Positions 9,393 through 16,962 of a stretch of 64,000 bases of DNA are shown piece by piece. The notes below the pieces were generated by a model. That model worked only from the letters and a program-made list of their open reading frames with translations, was not told the DNA's origin and searched no databases. The DNA comes from Candidatus Halobonum tyrrellensis G22 (lineage in GTDB: Archaea; Halobacteriota; Halobacteria; Halobacteriales; Haloferacaceae): positions 1-64,000 of the forward strand of contig NZ_ASGZ01000008.1 in the NCBI RefSeq assembly GCF_000495475.1, written 5' to 3'. Numbering within the stretch: position 1 is the stretch's first letter; every line of letters starts with the position of its first letter. The translations under genes were made by a program, and so were the position numbers.

Positions 9393-9430
9393 TGCACTCC
9401 CCCCACTCCGTCTCCCCCTCCGTCAGCCAT
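9389..9430 (-). CDS. Possible 13-codon leader peptide before the HalX gene
   Basis: An ATG at 9430 opens a mini-frame (MADGGGDGVGGVQ) whose TGA overlaps the GTG start of the HalX gene as GTGA. A TTTTAAG box at about 9459-9470 would start a transcript close to this ATG, so the mRNA could be leaderless for the mini-frame and reach HalX by translational coupling. A purine-rich GGAG also precedes the HalX GTG. The peptide itself may have no function. Confidence 0.3.
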   Translation of the reverse strand: MADGGGDGVGGVQ

Positions 9431-9531
9431 ACTTGCTCTCGGGCATCGTTCGGGCTTAAAACTATCGTCGGGAGCGTGAACGACCGGCACAACCGTTTTC
9501 CTTTATGGGGCCGGCGTCCATCGTACCCGAC

Positions 9532-10263
9532 ATGGTAAACACGGTCGAAACCGGGGTCGAGGGACTCGACTCCATTCTCAACGGTGGTCTCGTCGAGAAC
9601 GCCACGGTACTGGTGAGCGGAAACCCGGGGACGGGCAAGTCGCTGTTCGGGATCCAGTATCTCCACCACGGCGTCACCGAACACGACGAGCGGGGGATCT
9701 ACATCTCCTTCGAGGAGAACGAGGACGACATCCGTGAGGCCGCCGAGTCGATCGGGTTCGAGAACTGGGGCGACCTGGTCGACGACGGCGAGATCAAGGT
9801 GTACGACAAGAGCCACATGCTCCGGGAGGGCGACTTCACGTCCACGATGGACACCCTGCTGGAGGACTTCGCCAACGCGAGCTACGACCGGCTGGTGCTC
9901 GACTCGCTCACGATGTTCGAACTGTTCTTCGACGACGAGAAGGAGAAGCGGACGTACCTCCTGAAGTTCTCGGACATCCTCAAGAAGAACGGTCTCACCT
10001 CGCTTCTGGTCAACGAGCAGGGGGCGGTGTTCCCCGAGACGGAGATCGGGCTCGAGAACTTCCTGACCGACGGGAACATCTACTTCATCCAGACGCCGAC
10101 CGACTCGGGGGTCAACCGCTACGTCTGGGTTGCGAAGATGCGCAAACAGGACATCGACACCGACATCTTCCCGATGGAGATCGCGAACGGCGGTATCAAG
10201 GTGTACGAGCGCGCGGGCGGCTTCTCGATGATGGGACGAGAGGCACCCGGCGACGGGTTCTGA
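9532..10263 (+). CDS. KaiC/RadA-like ATPase at the edge of the archaellum cluster
   Basis: A 243-residue single-domain RecA-fold ATPase of the KaiC/Rad55 type. The P-loop GNPGTGKSLF is at residues 30-39, a conserved Glu pair (SFEENEDD) follows, and a Walker B region RLVLDSLTMFE lies near residue 120. This family, which includes ArlH, often signals by binding or autophosphorylation rather than bulk ATP hydrolysis. The start is the second in-frame ATG (9532): a TTTATG box at about 9502-9507 sits 27 bases upstream. It converges on the winged-helix regulator and shares a terminator-like hairpin with it. A role in motility signalling is inferred from position. Confidence 0.85.
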   Translation: MVNTVETGVEGLDSILNGGLVENATVLVSGNPGTGKSLFGIQYLHHGVTEHDERGIYISFEENEDDIREAAESIGFENWGDLVDDGEIKVYDKSHMLREGDFTSTMDTLLEDFANASYDRLVLDSLTMFELFFDDEKEKRTYLLKFSDILKKNGLTSLLVNEQGAVFPETEIGLENFLTDGNIYFIQTPTDSGVNRYVWVAKMRKQDIDTDIFPMEIANGGIKVYERAGGFSMMGREAPGDGF

Positions 10264-10264
10264 G

Positions 10265-10296
10265 GGGTCGACCGGTCAACCTGAGCCGGTCGACCC
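10265..10296. terminator. Perfect 11-bp hairpin between convergent genes
   Basis: GGGTCGACCGG (10265-10275) pairs perfectly with CCGGTCGACCC (10286-10296) around a 10-base loop. It begins two bases after the KaiC-like stop and ends before the stop of the convergent winged-helix gene, so it can serve as a stem-loop for both transcripts. No clear U-tract follows on either side. Confidence 0.55.
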
Positions 10297-10308
10297 GCGG
10301 ACGCCGGT

Positions 10309-10650
10309 TCAGTTGTCGGTCATCGTCTGCCACACCTCGTCGAGCTTGTTCTTCACCTCCGAGCGCTCCTGTAGCTCGACTGTCAGCCCGTCCTGGAAGG
10401 TGACGTTCACGCCGTCGACCGACCGACGGTACACCTTGATCCGCCGGTGTTCGTCCGAGAGCGGCCGGTCGTGTAACTCGAGCAGCTCCGTCGACTCCAG
10501 TTCGTTGATGCGCCGGTAGCAGGTGGCGATCGGAACGCCCAACTCCTCCGAGAGGTCCTGTGCCGACTTCGGTTCCCCCGCCGCGTCGAGGATCTCCGGG
10601 TTGTACTTGTTCCCGAGCACCTCGATGATCTCCTCGTCCTGTGCCGGCAT
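10309..10650 (-). CDS. Small winged-helix regulator, candidate motility regulator
   Basis: A 113-residue protein with an ArsR/TrmB-like winged helix in residues about 8-65. The recognition-helix region is AQDLSEELGVPIATCYRRIN, followed by a wing and a C-terminal dimer-type segment (QERSEVKNKLDEVWQTM). It sits between the KaiC-like gene and the archaellin gene and is divergent from the latter. A TATA-like run AAAAAT at 10678-10683 (TTTTT on its strand) predicts a start near the ATG. A TATC-N6-GATT dyad lies between that box and the ATG, as in autorepression. By analogy with EarA of methanogens it may control archaellum genes, but homology to EarA is not established here. Confidence 0.85.
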   Translation of the reverse strand: MPAQDEEIIEVLGNKYNPEILDAAGEPKSAQDLSEELGVPIATCYRRINELESTELLELHDRPLSDEHRRIKVYRRSVDGVNVTFQDGLTVELQERSEVKNKLDEVWQTMTDN

Positions 10651-10654
10651 TCAG

Positions 10655-10668
10655 TATCAATGGTGATT
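10655..10668. promoter_or_regulatory. TATC-N6-GATT dyad at the regulator's own start
   Basis: TATC (10655-10658), AATGGT, GATT (10665-10668), matching 7 of 8 arm positions of the dyad found at five motility promoters. Here it lies between the TATA-like box and the start codon of the winged-helix gene, where a bound protein would block transcription. Confidence 0.5.
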
Positions 10669-10770
10669 CACGTACGCAAAAATCTACCGACAGGTCGTGC
10701 GGCCTCGCCCGCTCCCCCGTGAACTGCCCACACACTACACCGCTCCGATCGTCCTGAACACCGCGTCTGT

Positions 10771-10805
10771 TATCTAAACAGATAATTTCGGAGTCACTCT
10801 TATTA
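10771..10805 (+). promoter_or_regulatory. Archaellin promoter with upstream TATC-N6-GATA dyad
   Basis: TATC (10771-10774), TAAACA, GATA (10781-10784), extended to 5-bp arms TTATC/GATAA. The AT-rich box CTTATTA follows at 10799-10805. Transcription should begin near 10829, leaving a leader of about 48 bases before the archaellin ATG, unlike the leaderless neighbours. Such a leader would suit high-level or post-transcriptionally controlled expression. Confidence 0.65.
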
Positions 10806-10876
10806 CCACCTTCCGTCTTTTCTGAGCCAGAACCTGGCTACCCGCAGTCGGCCGGGTCAAAGGATACACAACGCAA

Positions 10877-11470
10877 ATGTTCGAATTCATCACGGATGAG
10901 GAAGAGCGCGGTCAAGTCGGTATCGGGACACTCATCGTGTTCATCGCGATGGTCCTCGTGGCGGCGATCGCCGCAGGCGTCCTGATCAACACCGCGGGCT
11001 TCCTCCAGTCGCAGGCCGAACAGACGGGTCAGCAAGCGAGCAGTCAGGTTTCCGACCGCGTCCAGGAGGTCGTCACGACCGGTAACGTGACCGACTCGGA
11101 GATCGAGTGGGTGAACGTCACGGTCACGAAGGCGCCCGGCGCGGGCGACATCGACCTGGAGAACTCCACGGTCACTTGGATCGGTCCGAGCGGTACCTAC
11201 TCGCTCGTCCACCAGAACCAGAGTGAGTCGGGTAACGAGTTCTTCACCGTCAACGACGTGTCGGACTCCGACGACTCCTCCCCCGTCCTGAACGACGTGG
11301 GCGACCGTCTCCAGCTTTCGTTCAACGTGACCGAGACCGACGGCTTCACCGGTCCGCTCCAGGAGGGCGACAAGGTGACCCTCGAGGTCAACACGGTGTC
11401 GGGCGCGACGACGACGATCCAGTTCGCGGTGCCCGAGTCGCTCAGCGGCAAGAACGCGGTCAAGCTCTAA
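10877..11470 (+). CDS. arlA: Archaellin (archaellum filament protein precursor)
   Basis: A 197-residue filament subunit. The class III signal peptide is [12 protein letters not shown], cut by the prepilin peptidase (not in this window) between Gly12 and Gln13, followed by the near-invariant [18 protein letters not shown] hydrophobic helix that packs the filament core. The outer domain is beta-rich and Thr/Ser-rich with five N-x-S/T sequons (two NVT near residues 70-80, then NST, NQS and a late NVT), so N-glycosylation is expected as in other haloarchaeal archaellins. Only one archaellin gene is present, where many relatives carry two or more. Confidence 0.95.
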   Translation: MFEFITDEEERGQVGIGTLIVFIAMVLVAAIAAGVLINTAGFLQSQAEQTGQQASSQVSDRVQEVVTTGNVTDSEIEWVNVTVTKAPGAGDIDLENSTVTWIGPSGTYSLVHQNQSESGNEFFTVNDVSDSDDSSPVLNDVGDRLQLSFNVTETDGFTGPLQEGDKVTLEVNTVSGATTTIQFAVPESLSGKNAVKL

Positions 11471-11540
11471 GCTCGCTGCCGACTCGCGCGGTCACTTCCG
11501 AGTACAGCGTTTCGATCACTTCTTTCAGTACCACACCACC

Positions 11541-12128
11541 ATGAGTGACGACGATACGATCCTCGACCCCGACGACCTCGATGTGACCGACAGCGACCAC
11601 GTCCACGAACTCGACGACGACCGGTTCGTGGTCTCGACGGGGTCGAGTCCGCCGCGCGCGTCGTCCGATACGGCGGCGTCCGACGGGACGCCGCCCGAGT
11701 CGACCGGCCCGGGCGACGGCGCGGACGCCGACGGTCCGACCGGGGTGTCGGGTGAGGGCGACGGGCACCCCGTCGGCGACGCGACAGCCGACGCGCAGCG
11801 ACGGGCGAGCGACCTCGTCGAGAGCGGCGACGCGTACGGCTTCGACGTGGTCCTCGCGTTCGACGACGACGTGACGCACCACCGGACGACCTCAGACGAC
11901 ATCGCCGAGGCGTTCGAGTCGCTCGTGGTCGGGTTCGCGCGGAGCACCGACGGTCACCTCCCGCCCGAGGAGACGCTCGGCGTCCTCCTCGGCGGGATGG
12001 ACGAACCGGTCCGCCTCCCCGAACGGGAGCTATACCGCGCGCTCTCGCGGCACGGCCTCTCGCCGGACGACTCGGTCGGCGACCTCCTCGCCGCGGTCCG
12101 CGACGAGCGGGGGCTCACGCTGGAGTAG
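11541..12128 (+). CDS. Acidic haloarchaeal protein of the motility cluster (DUF7500-like)
   Basis: A 195-residue soluble protein with two parts. Residues 1-85 are an acidic, low-complexity, probably disordered tail. Residues about 86-195 are a folded helical domain (AQRRASDLVESGDAYGFDVVLAFDD to LLAAVRDERGLTLE). Its place between archaellin and cheY matches a family I recall as DUF7500 in haloarchaeal motility clusters, function unknown. A helical domain with an acidic tail would suit an adaptor, but that is inference. Confidence 0.7.
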   Translation: MSDDDTILDPDDLDVTDSDHVHELDDDRFVVSTGSSPPRASSDTAASDGTPPESTGPGDGADADGPTGVSGEGDGHPVGDATADAQRRASDLVESGDAYGFDVVLAFDDDVTHHRTTSDDIAEAFESLVVGFARSTDGHLPPEETLGVLLGGMDEPVRLPERELYRALSRHGLSPDDSVGDLLAAVRDERGLTLE

Positions 12129-12214
12129 CCGGCTTCCAGCCGCCCGCAGTCCCGTTTTCACCGATGATACTCCCGGGCGAGCGTTTATGCTCGTCGGCGG
12201 GACGGATCGGTTAT

Positions 12215-12577
12215 ATGCCGACAAGAGTGCTGATCGCCGACGATTCCGAGTTCATGCGGAGCCTCCTCCGGGAGATCCTCGAAGGGGAGTTCGAGATCGT
12301 CGGGGAGGCGGAGAACGGGGTGGAGGCGGTCGATATGTACGGCGAGCACGAGCCCGACATCGTCATGATGGACATCGTGATGCCGATCCGTGACGGGATC
12401 GAGGCGACCAGCGAGATCACCTCCTCGAACGACGACGCCAGCGTCATCATGTGTACGAGCGTCGGGCAGGAGGAGAAGATGAAGGCGGCCATCAAGGCCG
12501 GCGCGCAGGGGTACATCACGAAACCGTTCCAGAAGCCGAACGTGCTCGACGCCATCAACGACGTCGTCCCGGCGTAG
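12215..12577 (+). CDS. cheY: Chemotaxis response regulator CheY
   Basis: A 120-residue stand-alone receiver domain. Acidic pocket Asp9/Asp10, phospho-acceptor Asp53 (MMDIVMP), Thr81 and Lys103 (ITKPF) are all present. Phosphorylated by CheA, archaeal CheY acts on the archaellum through CheF and ArlCDE rather than through FliM. The ATG at 12215 is chosen because the receiver fold starts there and a GTTTATG box is about 30 bases upstream (12182-12188), giving a leaderless mRNA. It is followed two bases later by cheC and probably co-transcribed with cheC and cheD. Confidence 0.95.
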   Translation: MPTRVLIADDSEFMRSLLREILEGEFEIVGEAENGVEAVDMYGEHEPDIVMMDIVMPIRDGIEATSEITSSNDDASVIMCTSVGQEEKMKAAIKAGAQGYITKPFQKPNVLDAINDVVPA

Positions 12578-12579
12578 GG

Positions 12580-13806
12580 ATGGACGTCGATATCAAGTCG
12601 CTTGGCACGTTCAGTCGACTGGCCAGCCAGGGCGCCGACCGCGCGGCGTACGCGTTCGCCCAGCTCACCGGCACGAACGTGTACGCCGACGTGACCGACG
12701 TGACGCTGATGGCGGCGGGCGACCTCGAACGCGCGTTCGACGGCCGGGAGTTCGTCGGCGTCGAAGTGGGGCTGCGGGGCGGGCTGGTCGGCCAGACCGT
12801 GATGGCGTTCGAGCGCGACGCCGCCGAGACGCTGCTGTCGCTGCTCGGCGCCGACCGGACCGACGACGAGTTCGCACGGAGCGGCGTCACGGAGGCGGGC
12901 AACATCATGACCAGCGGGTTCATCGACGGCTGGGCCGACCACCTCGGCATCGCCATCGACATGACGCCGCCGACGTACGTCCGCGCGTCGGGGACCGACA
13001 TCCTCCCCGACGGGGCGTTCGACGGCGACCGCGCGGGGGTGTTCATGTTCGAGTCGCAGGTCGCCTCCTCGGACGCCGAGGTCGGGTTCACCATCTACCT
13101 GCTCCCGGAGTACACCGGCTTCACCGACCTCCTCACCGCCCGACGCCAGGCGGCCGGCGAGGAAGCCGGCGAGTCCGTCCCGGTCGATAAACTCCCGGCG
13201 TTCAACCAGTTGACGAAGCGGGGGACCCAGAGCGCCGCCGAGAACATCACGATGATGACCGGCACGCCGACCGACGTGGACGTCTCGCGGCTCAGGTTCG
13301 TCCCCGTCGAGGACGTCCCCTCCGAGGTGGGCGACGAGACGGTGGTCGGCACCGTCTTCGAACTCCAGGGCCTCCCGAGCGGCTACCTCGCCATCCTGTT
13401 CGACGAACCGTCGGCGAAGGCGGTCGCCGGCGGGATGATCCCGACCGAGACCGACGACGGCATCGGCGAGATGGAACGCGGGGCGCTCCGGGAGTTGGGC
13501 AACATCATGACCAGCGGGTTCATCGACGGCTGGGCGAACGTGCTCGGGACCAGCATCGAGCACACGCCCCCGCAGTTCGTCCACGACATGGGCGCGGCCG
13601 TGATGAGCCCCATCGTGAGCCAACTCGGCCGGACACAAGAACACGCGTTCATCATCGACTCGACCATCCGTACCCCCGACGAGGGCGTGCGGTGTGACAT
13701 CTACGCACTCCCCGACCAGCGGGAACTCGCGGCGGCGCTCGACGGTATCGATCCGGCGGTTGCCGACGGGGGGTCGCTCGGGACGGGGACAGATGGGCCG
13801 TCCTGA
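12580..13806 (+). CDS. cheC: Tandem CheC phosphatase (CheC-CheC fusion, CheJ-like)
   Basis: A 408-residue protein made of two CheC-like units 200 residues apart. Each carries the same active-site block GNIMTSGFIDGWA, with Glu105/Asn108 in the first unit and Glu305/Asn308 in the second, and a Pro about 22 residues later, matching the E-x2-N...P site that dephosphorylates CheY-P. In bacterial CheC each unit has two such sites. Here the other site in each unit (DRAAYAFAQLTG and SAAENITMMTG) has no proper E-x2-N. The size resembles halobacterial CheJ. The gene overlaps cheD by 14 bases. Confidence 0.9.
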   Translation: MDVDIKSLGTFSRLASQGADRAAYAFAQLTGTNVYADVTDVTLMAAGDLERAFDGREFVGVEVGLRGGLVGQTVMAFERDAAETLLSLLGADRTDDEFARSGVTEAGNIMTSGFIDGWADHLGIAIDMTPPTYVRASGTDILPDGAFDGDRAGVFMFESQVASSDAEVGFTIYLLPEYTGFTDLLTARRQAAGEEAGESVPVDKLPAFNQLTKRGTQSAAENITMMTGTPTDVDVSRLRFVPVEDVPSEVGDETVVGTVFELQGLPSGYLAILFDEPSAKAVAGGMIPTETDDGIGEMERGALRELGNIMTSGFIDGWANVLGTSIEHTPPQFVHDMGAAVMSPIVSQLGRTQEHAFIIDSTIRTPDEGVRCDIYALPDQRELAAALDGIDPAVADGGSLGTGTDGPS

Positions 13807-14338
13807 ACCCGTTACCGACGGCGGCGCGGGGTCCGTCGACACGCTCGCGGGCACAGACGCGGCCGGCGGCGAACGCCTGAAGGTGGGTCTCTCCGAGGCC
13901 CGCGTCGCCGGCGACGGCGCGCTGCTGGTGACCAGCGGGCTCGGCTCCTGTCTCGGCATCGTCGTCTACGACCCGACGACCGGCGTCGGCGGGCTCCTCC
14001 ACGCGATGCTGCCGGCGGCCGAAGACCACCCCGGTCCCGACGAGAAGTTCGTCACCGAGGGGGTCGCGGCGCTGGTCGCGGCGCTCGCCGACGAGGGCGT
14101 GACCGACGGCCTGCGCGCGAAGTTCGCGGGCGGCGCCGCCATGCTGAACTTCTCGCTCGACGAGGACGGTGGCTCGATCGGCGACCGCAACGTGGCGGCC
14201 GCCGAGGCGGCGCTCGCGGACCACGACGTCCCGGTCGTCGCGACGGACACGGGCGGCGACCGCGGCCGGTCGCTCCGGTTCGAGACCGCCACCGGCCGCC
14301 TCCACGTCTCGTCGGCCGACGGCGACGCCGTCATCTGA
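13793..14338 (+). CDS. cheD: Chemoreceptor glutamine deamidase CheD
   Basis: A 181-residue CheD. The catalytic Thr47, Cys53 (in SGLGSCLGIVVYD) and His70 (LLHAMLP) have the exact 6- and 17-residue spacing of the Thermotoga enzyme. CheD deamidates receptor glutamines and binds CheC, raising its phosphatase activity; overlap with cheC by 14 bases suits complex formation. The first 28 residues are a non-conserved, flexible extension. The ATG at 13793 is the only one that keeps the whole domain without reading far into cheC. Confidence 0.93.
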   Translation: MGRPEPVTDGGAGSVDTLAGTDAAGGERLKVGLSEARVAGDGALLVTSGLGSCLGIVVYDPTTGVGGLLHAMLPAAEDHPGPDEKFVTEGVAALVAALADEGVTDGLRAKFAGGAAMLNFSLDEDGGSIGDRNVAAAEAALADHDVPVVATDTGGDRGRSLRFETATGRLHVSSADGDAVI

Positions 14339-14400
14339 TCGTACGAGGTGGGTGCGTGGTACATACCTCGTCGACCCCCGAACCCGCCGCCCCACACTGT

Positions 14401-14434
14401 TATCCGAATCGATAATCCGCGGGGAGGATTTAAG
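14401..14434 (+). promoter_or_regulatory. arl operon promoter with TATC-N6-GATA dyad
   Basis: TATC (14401-14404), CGAATC, GATA (14411-14414), preceded by TGT exactly as in the archaellin promoter (TGTTATC). The TATA-like ATTTAAG is at 14428-14434, 13 bases after the dyad, and 27-30 bases before the arlCE ATG, predicting a leaderless transcript. Confidence 0.65.
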
Positions 14435-14460
14435 CGTCAGTCGGTGGTGGAATCGCAGTA

Positions 14461-16092
14461 ATGGGTCTCCTCACCGTGCTGTCCGGGACGGCTGTCGTTC
14501 CGGGCGGCGACTTGGGACTTCTCGTCTCCATCGGACTGCTCGGAGCGAGCCTGCTCGACCGTTTCCGCGACGGCGGCGACGACGCGGACGTCGGCGACGC
14601 CGAGGGGGACCCGCTGCTCGACGACGACGACGCGTTCGGCGGCGACGACGGCGACGACGAGGGCGGGGGGGATGACCTCGACGGACTGGACGGGATGGAC
14701 GGGATGGACGACTGGGGCGACGACGACCCGTTCGGCGACGAAGAGGAGGACGACACGGCCGAGATGGAGAACCGGCTCGAGGACCTCGAGAACGAGGTCG
14801 CGAGCCTCTCGTCGTCGGTCAGCACCGTGCGCTCCGAGAACGAGGAGATCTCGGGGCAGGTGGAGGAGATCAGCGAGGACGTCAGGAGTCTGCTCGACAT
14901 CTACGAGATGGTCACGCGGGGAATCAACCCCTTCGTCGACGACGCCCAAGGCGGGATGGGCGGCGACCTCGGCGGCGAGGAGTCGTTCGGTCTCTTCGAC
15001 GGCGACGACGAGGAGGAGGAGGAGGCGGACGAGGACCTCGACGACGACCTCGCGTCCGCCGAGGCGGAGTCGTTCTTCGACGAGGATCTCGCCGACGACG
15101 GCGGGGCGTTCGACGACGGGGAAGCACTCGACGACGGTGGGGCGGTCGACGACGGGGACGCGCTCGCCGACGAGGAGGCACTCGACGACGGCGGGGCGTT
15201 CGACGACGAGGACGACTTCGAGGAGGACGGGGAGTTCGACGACTTCGACGACCTCGACGCGGACGACGACTTCGGCGCGGGCGACGACCTCGACGGCCTC
15301 GACGAACTGGACGACGAATCGGACGGCGACTCCGACGCGGACGACGACACCACAGACACCGACACTATGGCGACCGAGAACGGCGGCGGCAAGAGCTTCA
15401 GTGAACTGAAAGACGAGTACGAATCGGGTGACGCCGACTGGGCCGACGCCGGCGAGGCGTTCGACGTCGACGACTTCGACGACCCCGAGCCGGACCCGAG
15501 CCCAGAGACCGACGGCGCGGTCCCCGACGCGGGCCCGGAGCCGGACCCCGCTCCGGCGTCCGAACCGGCCCGGGAGCCGGATCCCGCTCTAGCGTCCGAA
15601 CCGGCCCCGGAGCCGGACCCAGCTCCGGCGTCCGAACCGGCCCCGGCCCCGGAGCCGGACCGCGGGTCGCGGGCCGACCCGGTCGACGACGGTGGGTTCG
15701 AGTTCGTCAGCGAGGGGGACCTCTCCTCGAAGCCGCAGAAGCCGTACCTGACGAAACTCCCGGGTGACTACGTGGGCGACCTGATGGTGATGGAGTGGCT
15801 GGAGTACCTGGTCGAGGAGTCGGATGCGACCGACGCGGTCCGCGCCGTCAACTACTACGAGCGCATCGAGTGGGTCGACGAGAGCGTCGCGCGCCGGCTG
15901 AAGGACTTCCTCTCGGGGTTCGGCGACATCGACCGCAACCGGGTGGACGAGCCCGGCACGGCCCAACTCACCCTCGACCACCACACCCAGAGCCTGAAGT
16001 ACGTGATGCAGCTCACGAACGCGACGGCCGAGTCGGTCGTGATCGACCGGTGGCCGCAGCTCTCGGGGGGAGTCCGTGGGTCTCAGCGTTAG
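14461..16092 (+). CDS. arlCE: Archaellum switch protein ArlC/E fusion
   Basis: A 543-residue protein. It has a short N-terminal hydrophobic stretch, then an ArlC-type coiled coil (about residues 100-155, RLEDLENEVASLSSSVSTV) ending TRGINPFVDD. A long acidic, low-complexity linker (about 165-320) and a Pro-rich 12-residue repeat region (about 360-395) follow. The C-terminal ArlD/E domain spans about 425-535 (KPYLTKLPGDYVGDLMVMEWLEYLV). ArlCDE form the cytoplasmic ring that receives CheY-P/CheF signals. The linker is unusually long. No separate arlD gene is seen in the window, although other haloarchaea usually carry one. Confidence 0.9.
   Translation: MGLLTVLSGTAVVPGGDLGLLVSIGLLGASLLDRFRDGGDDADVGDAEGDPLLDDDDAFGGDDGDDEGGGDDLDGLDGMDGMDDWGDDDPFGDEEEDDTAEMENRLEDLENEVASLSSSVSTVRSENEEISGQVEEISEDVRSLLDIYEMVTRGINPFVDDAQGGMGGDLGGEESFGLFDGDDEEEEEADEDLDDDLASAEAESFFDEDLADDGGAFDDGEALDDGGAVDDGDALADEEALDDGGAFDDEDDFEEDGEFDDFDDLDADDDFGAGDDLDGLDELDDESDGDSDADDDTTDTDTMATENGGGKSFSELKDEYESGDADWADAGEAFDVDDFDDPEPDPSPETDGAVPDAGPEPDPAPASEPAREPDPALASEPAPEPDPAPASEPAPAPEPDRGSRADPVDDGGFEFVSEGDLSSKPQKPYLTKLPGDYVGDLMVMEWLEYLVEESDATDAVRAVNYYERIEWVDESVARRLKDFLSGFGDIDRNRVDEPGTAQLTLDHHTQSLKYVMQLTNATAESVVIDRWPQLSGGVRGSQR
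15538..15645 (+). repeat. Three 36-bp tandem repeats inside arlCE
   Basis: Units 15538-15573, 15574-15609 and 15610-15645 encode EPDPAPASEPAR, EPDPALASEPAP and EPDPAPASEPAP. They keep frame and form a stiff Pro/Glu-rich spacer between the acidic linker and the ArlE domain. Confidence 0.8.
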
Positions 16093-16510
16093 CGTTTCGA
16101 CCGCCGTCGTCTGTCTGGGGCTGTTCGTCGCCGCCGGCGTCGCCTACCCGGCGGTCGCCAACGGCGCCGAGCGCGTCTCGGAGGCGAACGACGCCGCCGC
16201 CGACCGCGCGCTCGACCGCCAGCAGACGGGCGTCGCCGCGGCGAACGCGACGTACCACGCCGGCAACGACACGTTGGTCGTGACCGCGCGCAACGACGGC
16301 TCGACGACGCTCGACGTGACCCGCACGACGCTGCTCGCCGACAACGAGTACGTCCCGTCGACGGCGACCGTCGCGGGCGCGAACGACACGGCGCTGTGGC
16401 TCCCGGGCGAGACGGCCCGGTTCGAGAGCGGCCTCTCGACCGCGCCCGACCGCGTCACCGTCGTCGTCGACCACGGCGTGCGCGACTGGGTAGACGTGGA
16501 GGTGGCCTGA
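16076..16510 (+). CDS. arlF: Archaellum stator protein ArlF
   Basis: A 144-residue protein with one N-terminal membrane helix (STAVVCLGLFVAAGVAYPAV) and an outer beta-sandwich. ArlF binds the S-layer and, with ArlG, forms the stator that holds the motor against the cell envelope. Three N-x-S/T sequons (NAT, and NDT twice) lie in the outer domain. It starts at a GTG inside arlCE (17-base overlap) and its stop shares one base with the arlG start, so expression is translationally coupled. Confidence 0.88.
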   Translation: MGLSVSVSTAVVCLGLFVAAGVAYPAVANGAERVSEANDAAADRALDRQQTGVAAANATYHAGNDTLVVTARNDGSTTLDVTRTTLLADNEYVPSTATVAGANDTALWLPGETARFESGLSTAPDRVTVVVDHGVRDWVDVEVA

Positions 16511-16962
16511 TGGCGGGCGCGAGCATCTCGGAGATGATCCTGTTCATCGCCGCGCTCGTCGTCGCCGCGAGCGTCGCGGGCACGCTCACGAGCGAGGTGG
16601 CCCACGTCGGCGACGCCATCTCCGCGCGGTCGCTCGACGTGGCCGACCAGGTCCGCTCGGACGTCGAAGTCGTCTCCGACCCCGCAGTGGGGGTGTACAA
16701 CACCTCCGGGGACGGAAACGTCACGGTGTACGTCCGCAACACGGGCTCGTCGACGCTCCCGACCGGAGCCGACGGGGTCGACGTACTCCTCGACGGCCGG
16801 TACCGAACGGACGTGCGGCTCACGGTCGTCGACGGCGGTGACACGTGGGCGCGCGGGAGCGTCGTCCGCCTCGACGTGCCCGCGCCGGGGCTCGCGTCGG
16901 GCGACCACCGGCTGATGCTGGTGGTCAACGAGGACGAGGAGGTGTTCCGGTTCCGCACATGA
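16510..16962 (+). CDS. arlG: Archaellum stator protein ArlG
   Basis: A 150-residue protein with an N-terminal helix (SEMILFIAALVVAASVAGTL) and an archaellin-like outer beta domain. ArlG filaments cap onto ArlF to anchor the stator in the S-layer. The pair TSG and NVT near residues 65-75 includes one glycosylation sequon. The start overlaps arlF by one base and the stop overlaps arlH by four (ATGA). Confidence 0.87.
   Translation: MAGASISEMILFIAALVVAASVAGTLTSEVAHVGDAISARSLDVADQVRSDVEVVSDPAVGVYNTSGDGNVTVYVRNTGSSTLPTGADGVDVLLDGRYRTDVRLTVVDGGDTWARGSVVRLDVPAPGLASGDHRLMLVVNEDEEVFRFRT

Noticed and set aside
15538-15645. Possible CRISPR-like or mobile repeat in arlCE
   Set aside because: The repeats are 36 bp, directly adjacent without spacers and in frame, so they are coding tandem repeats, not an array.
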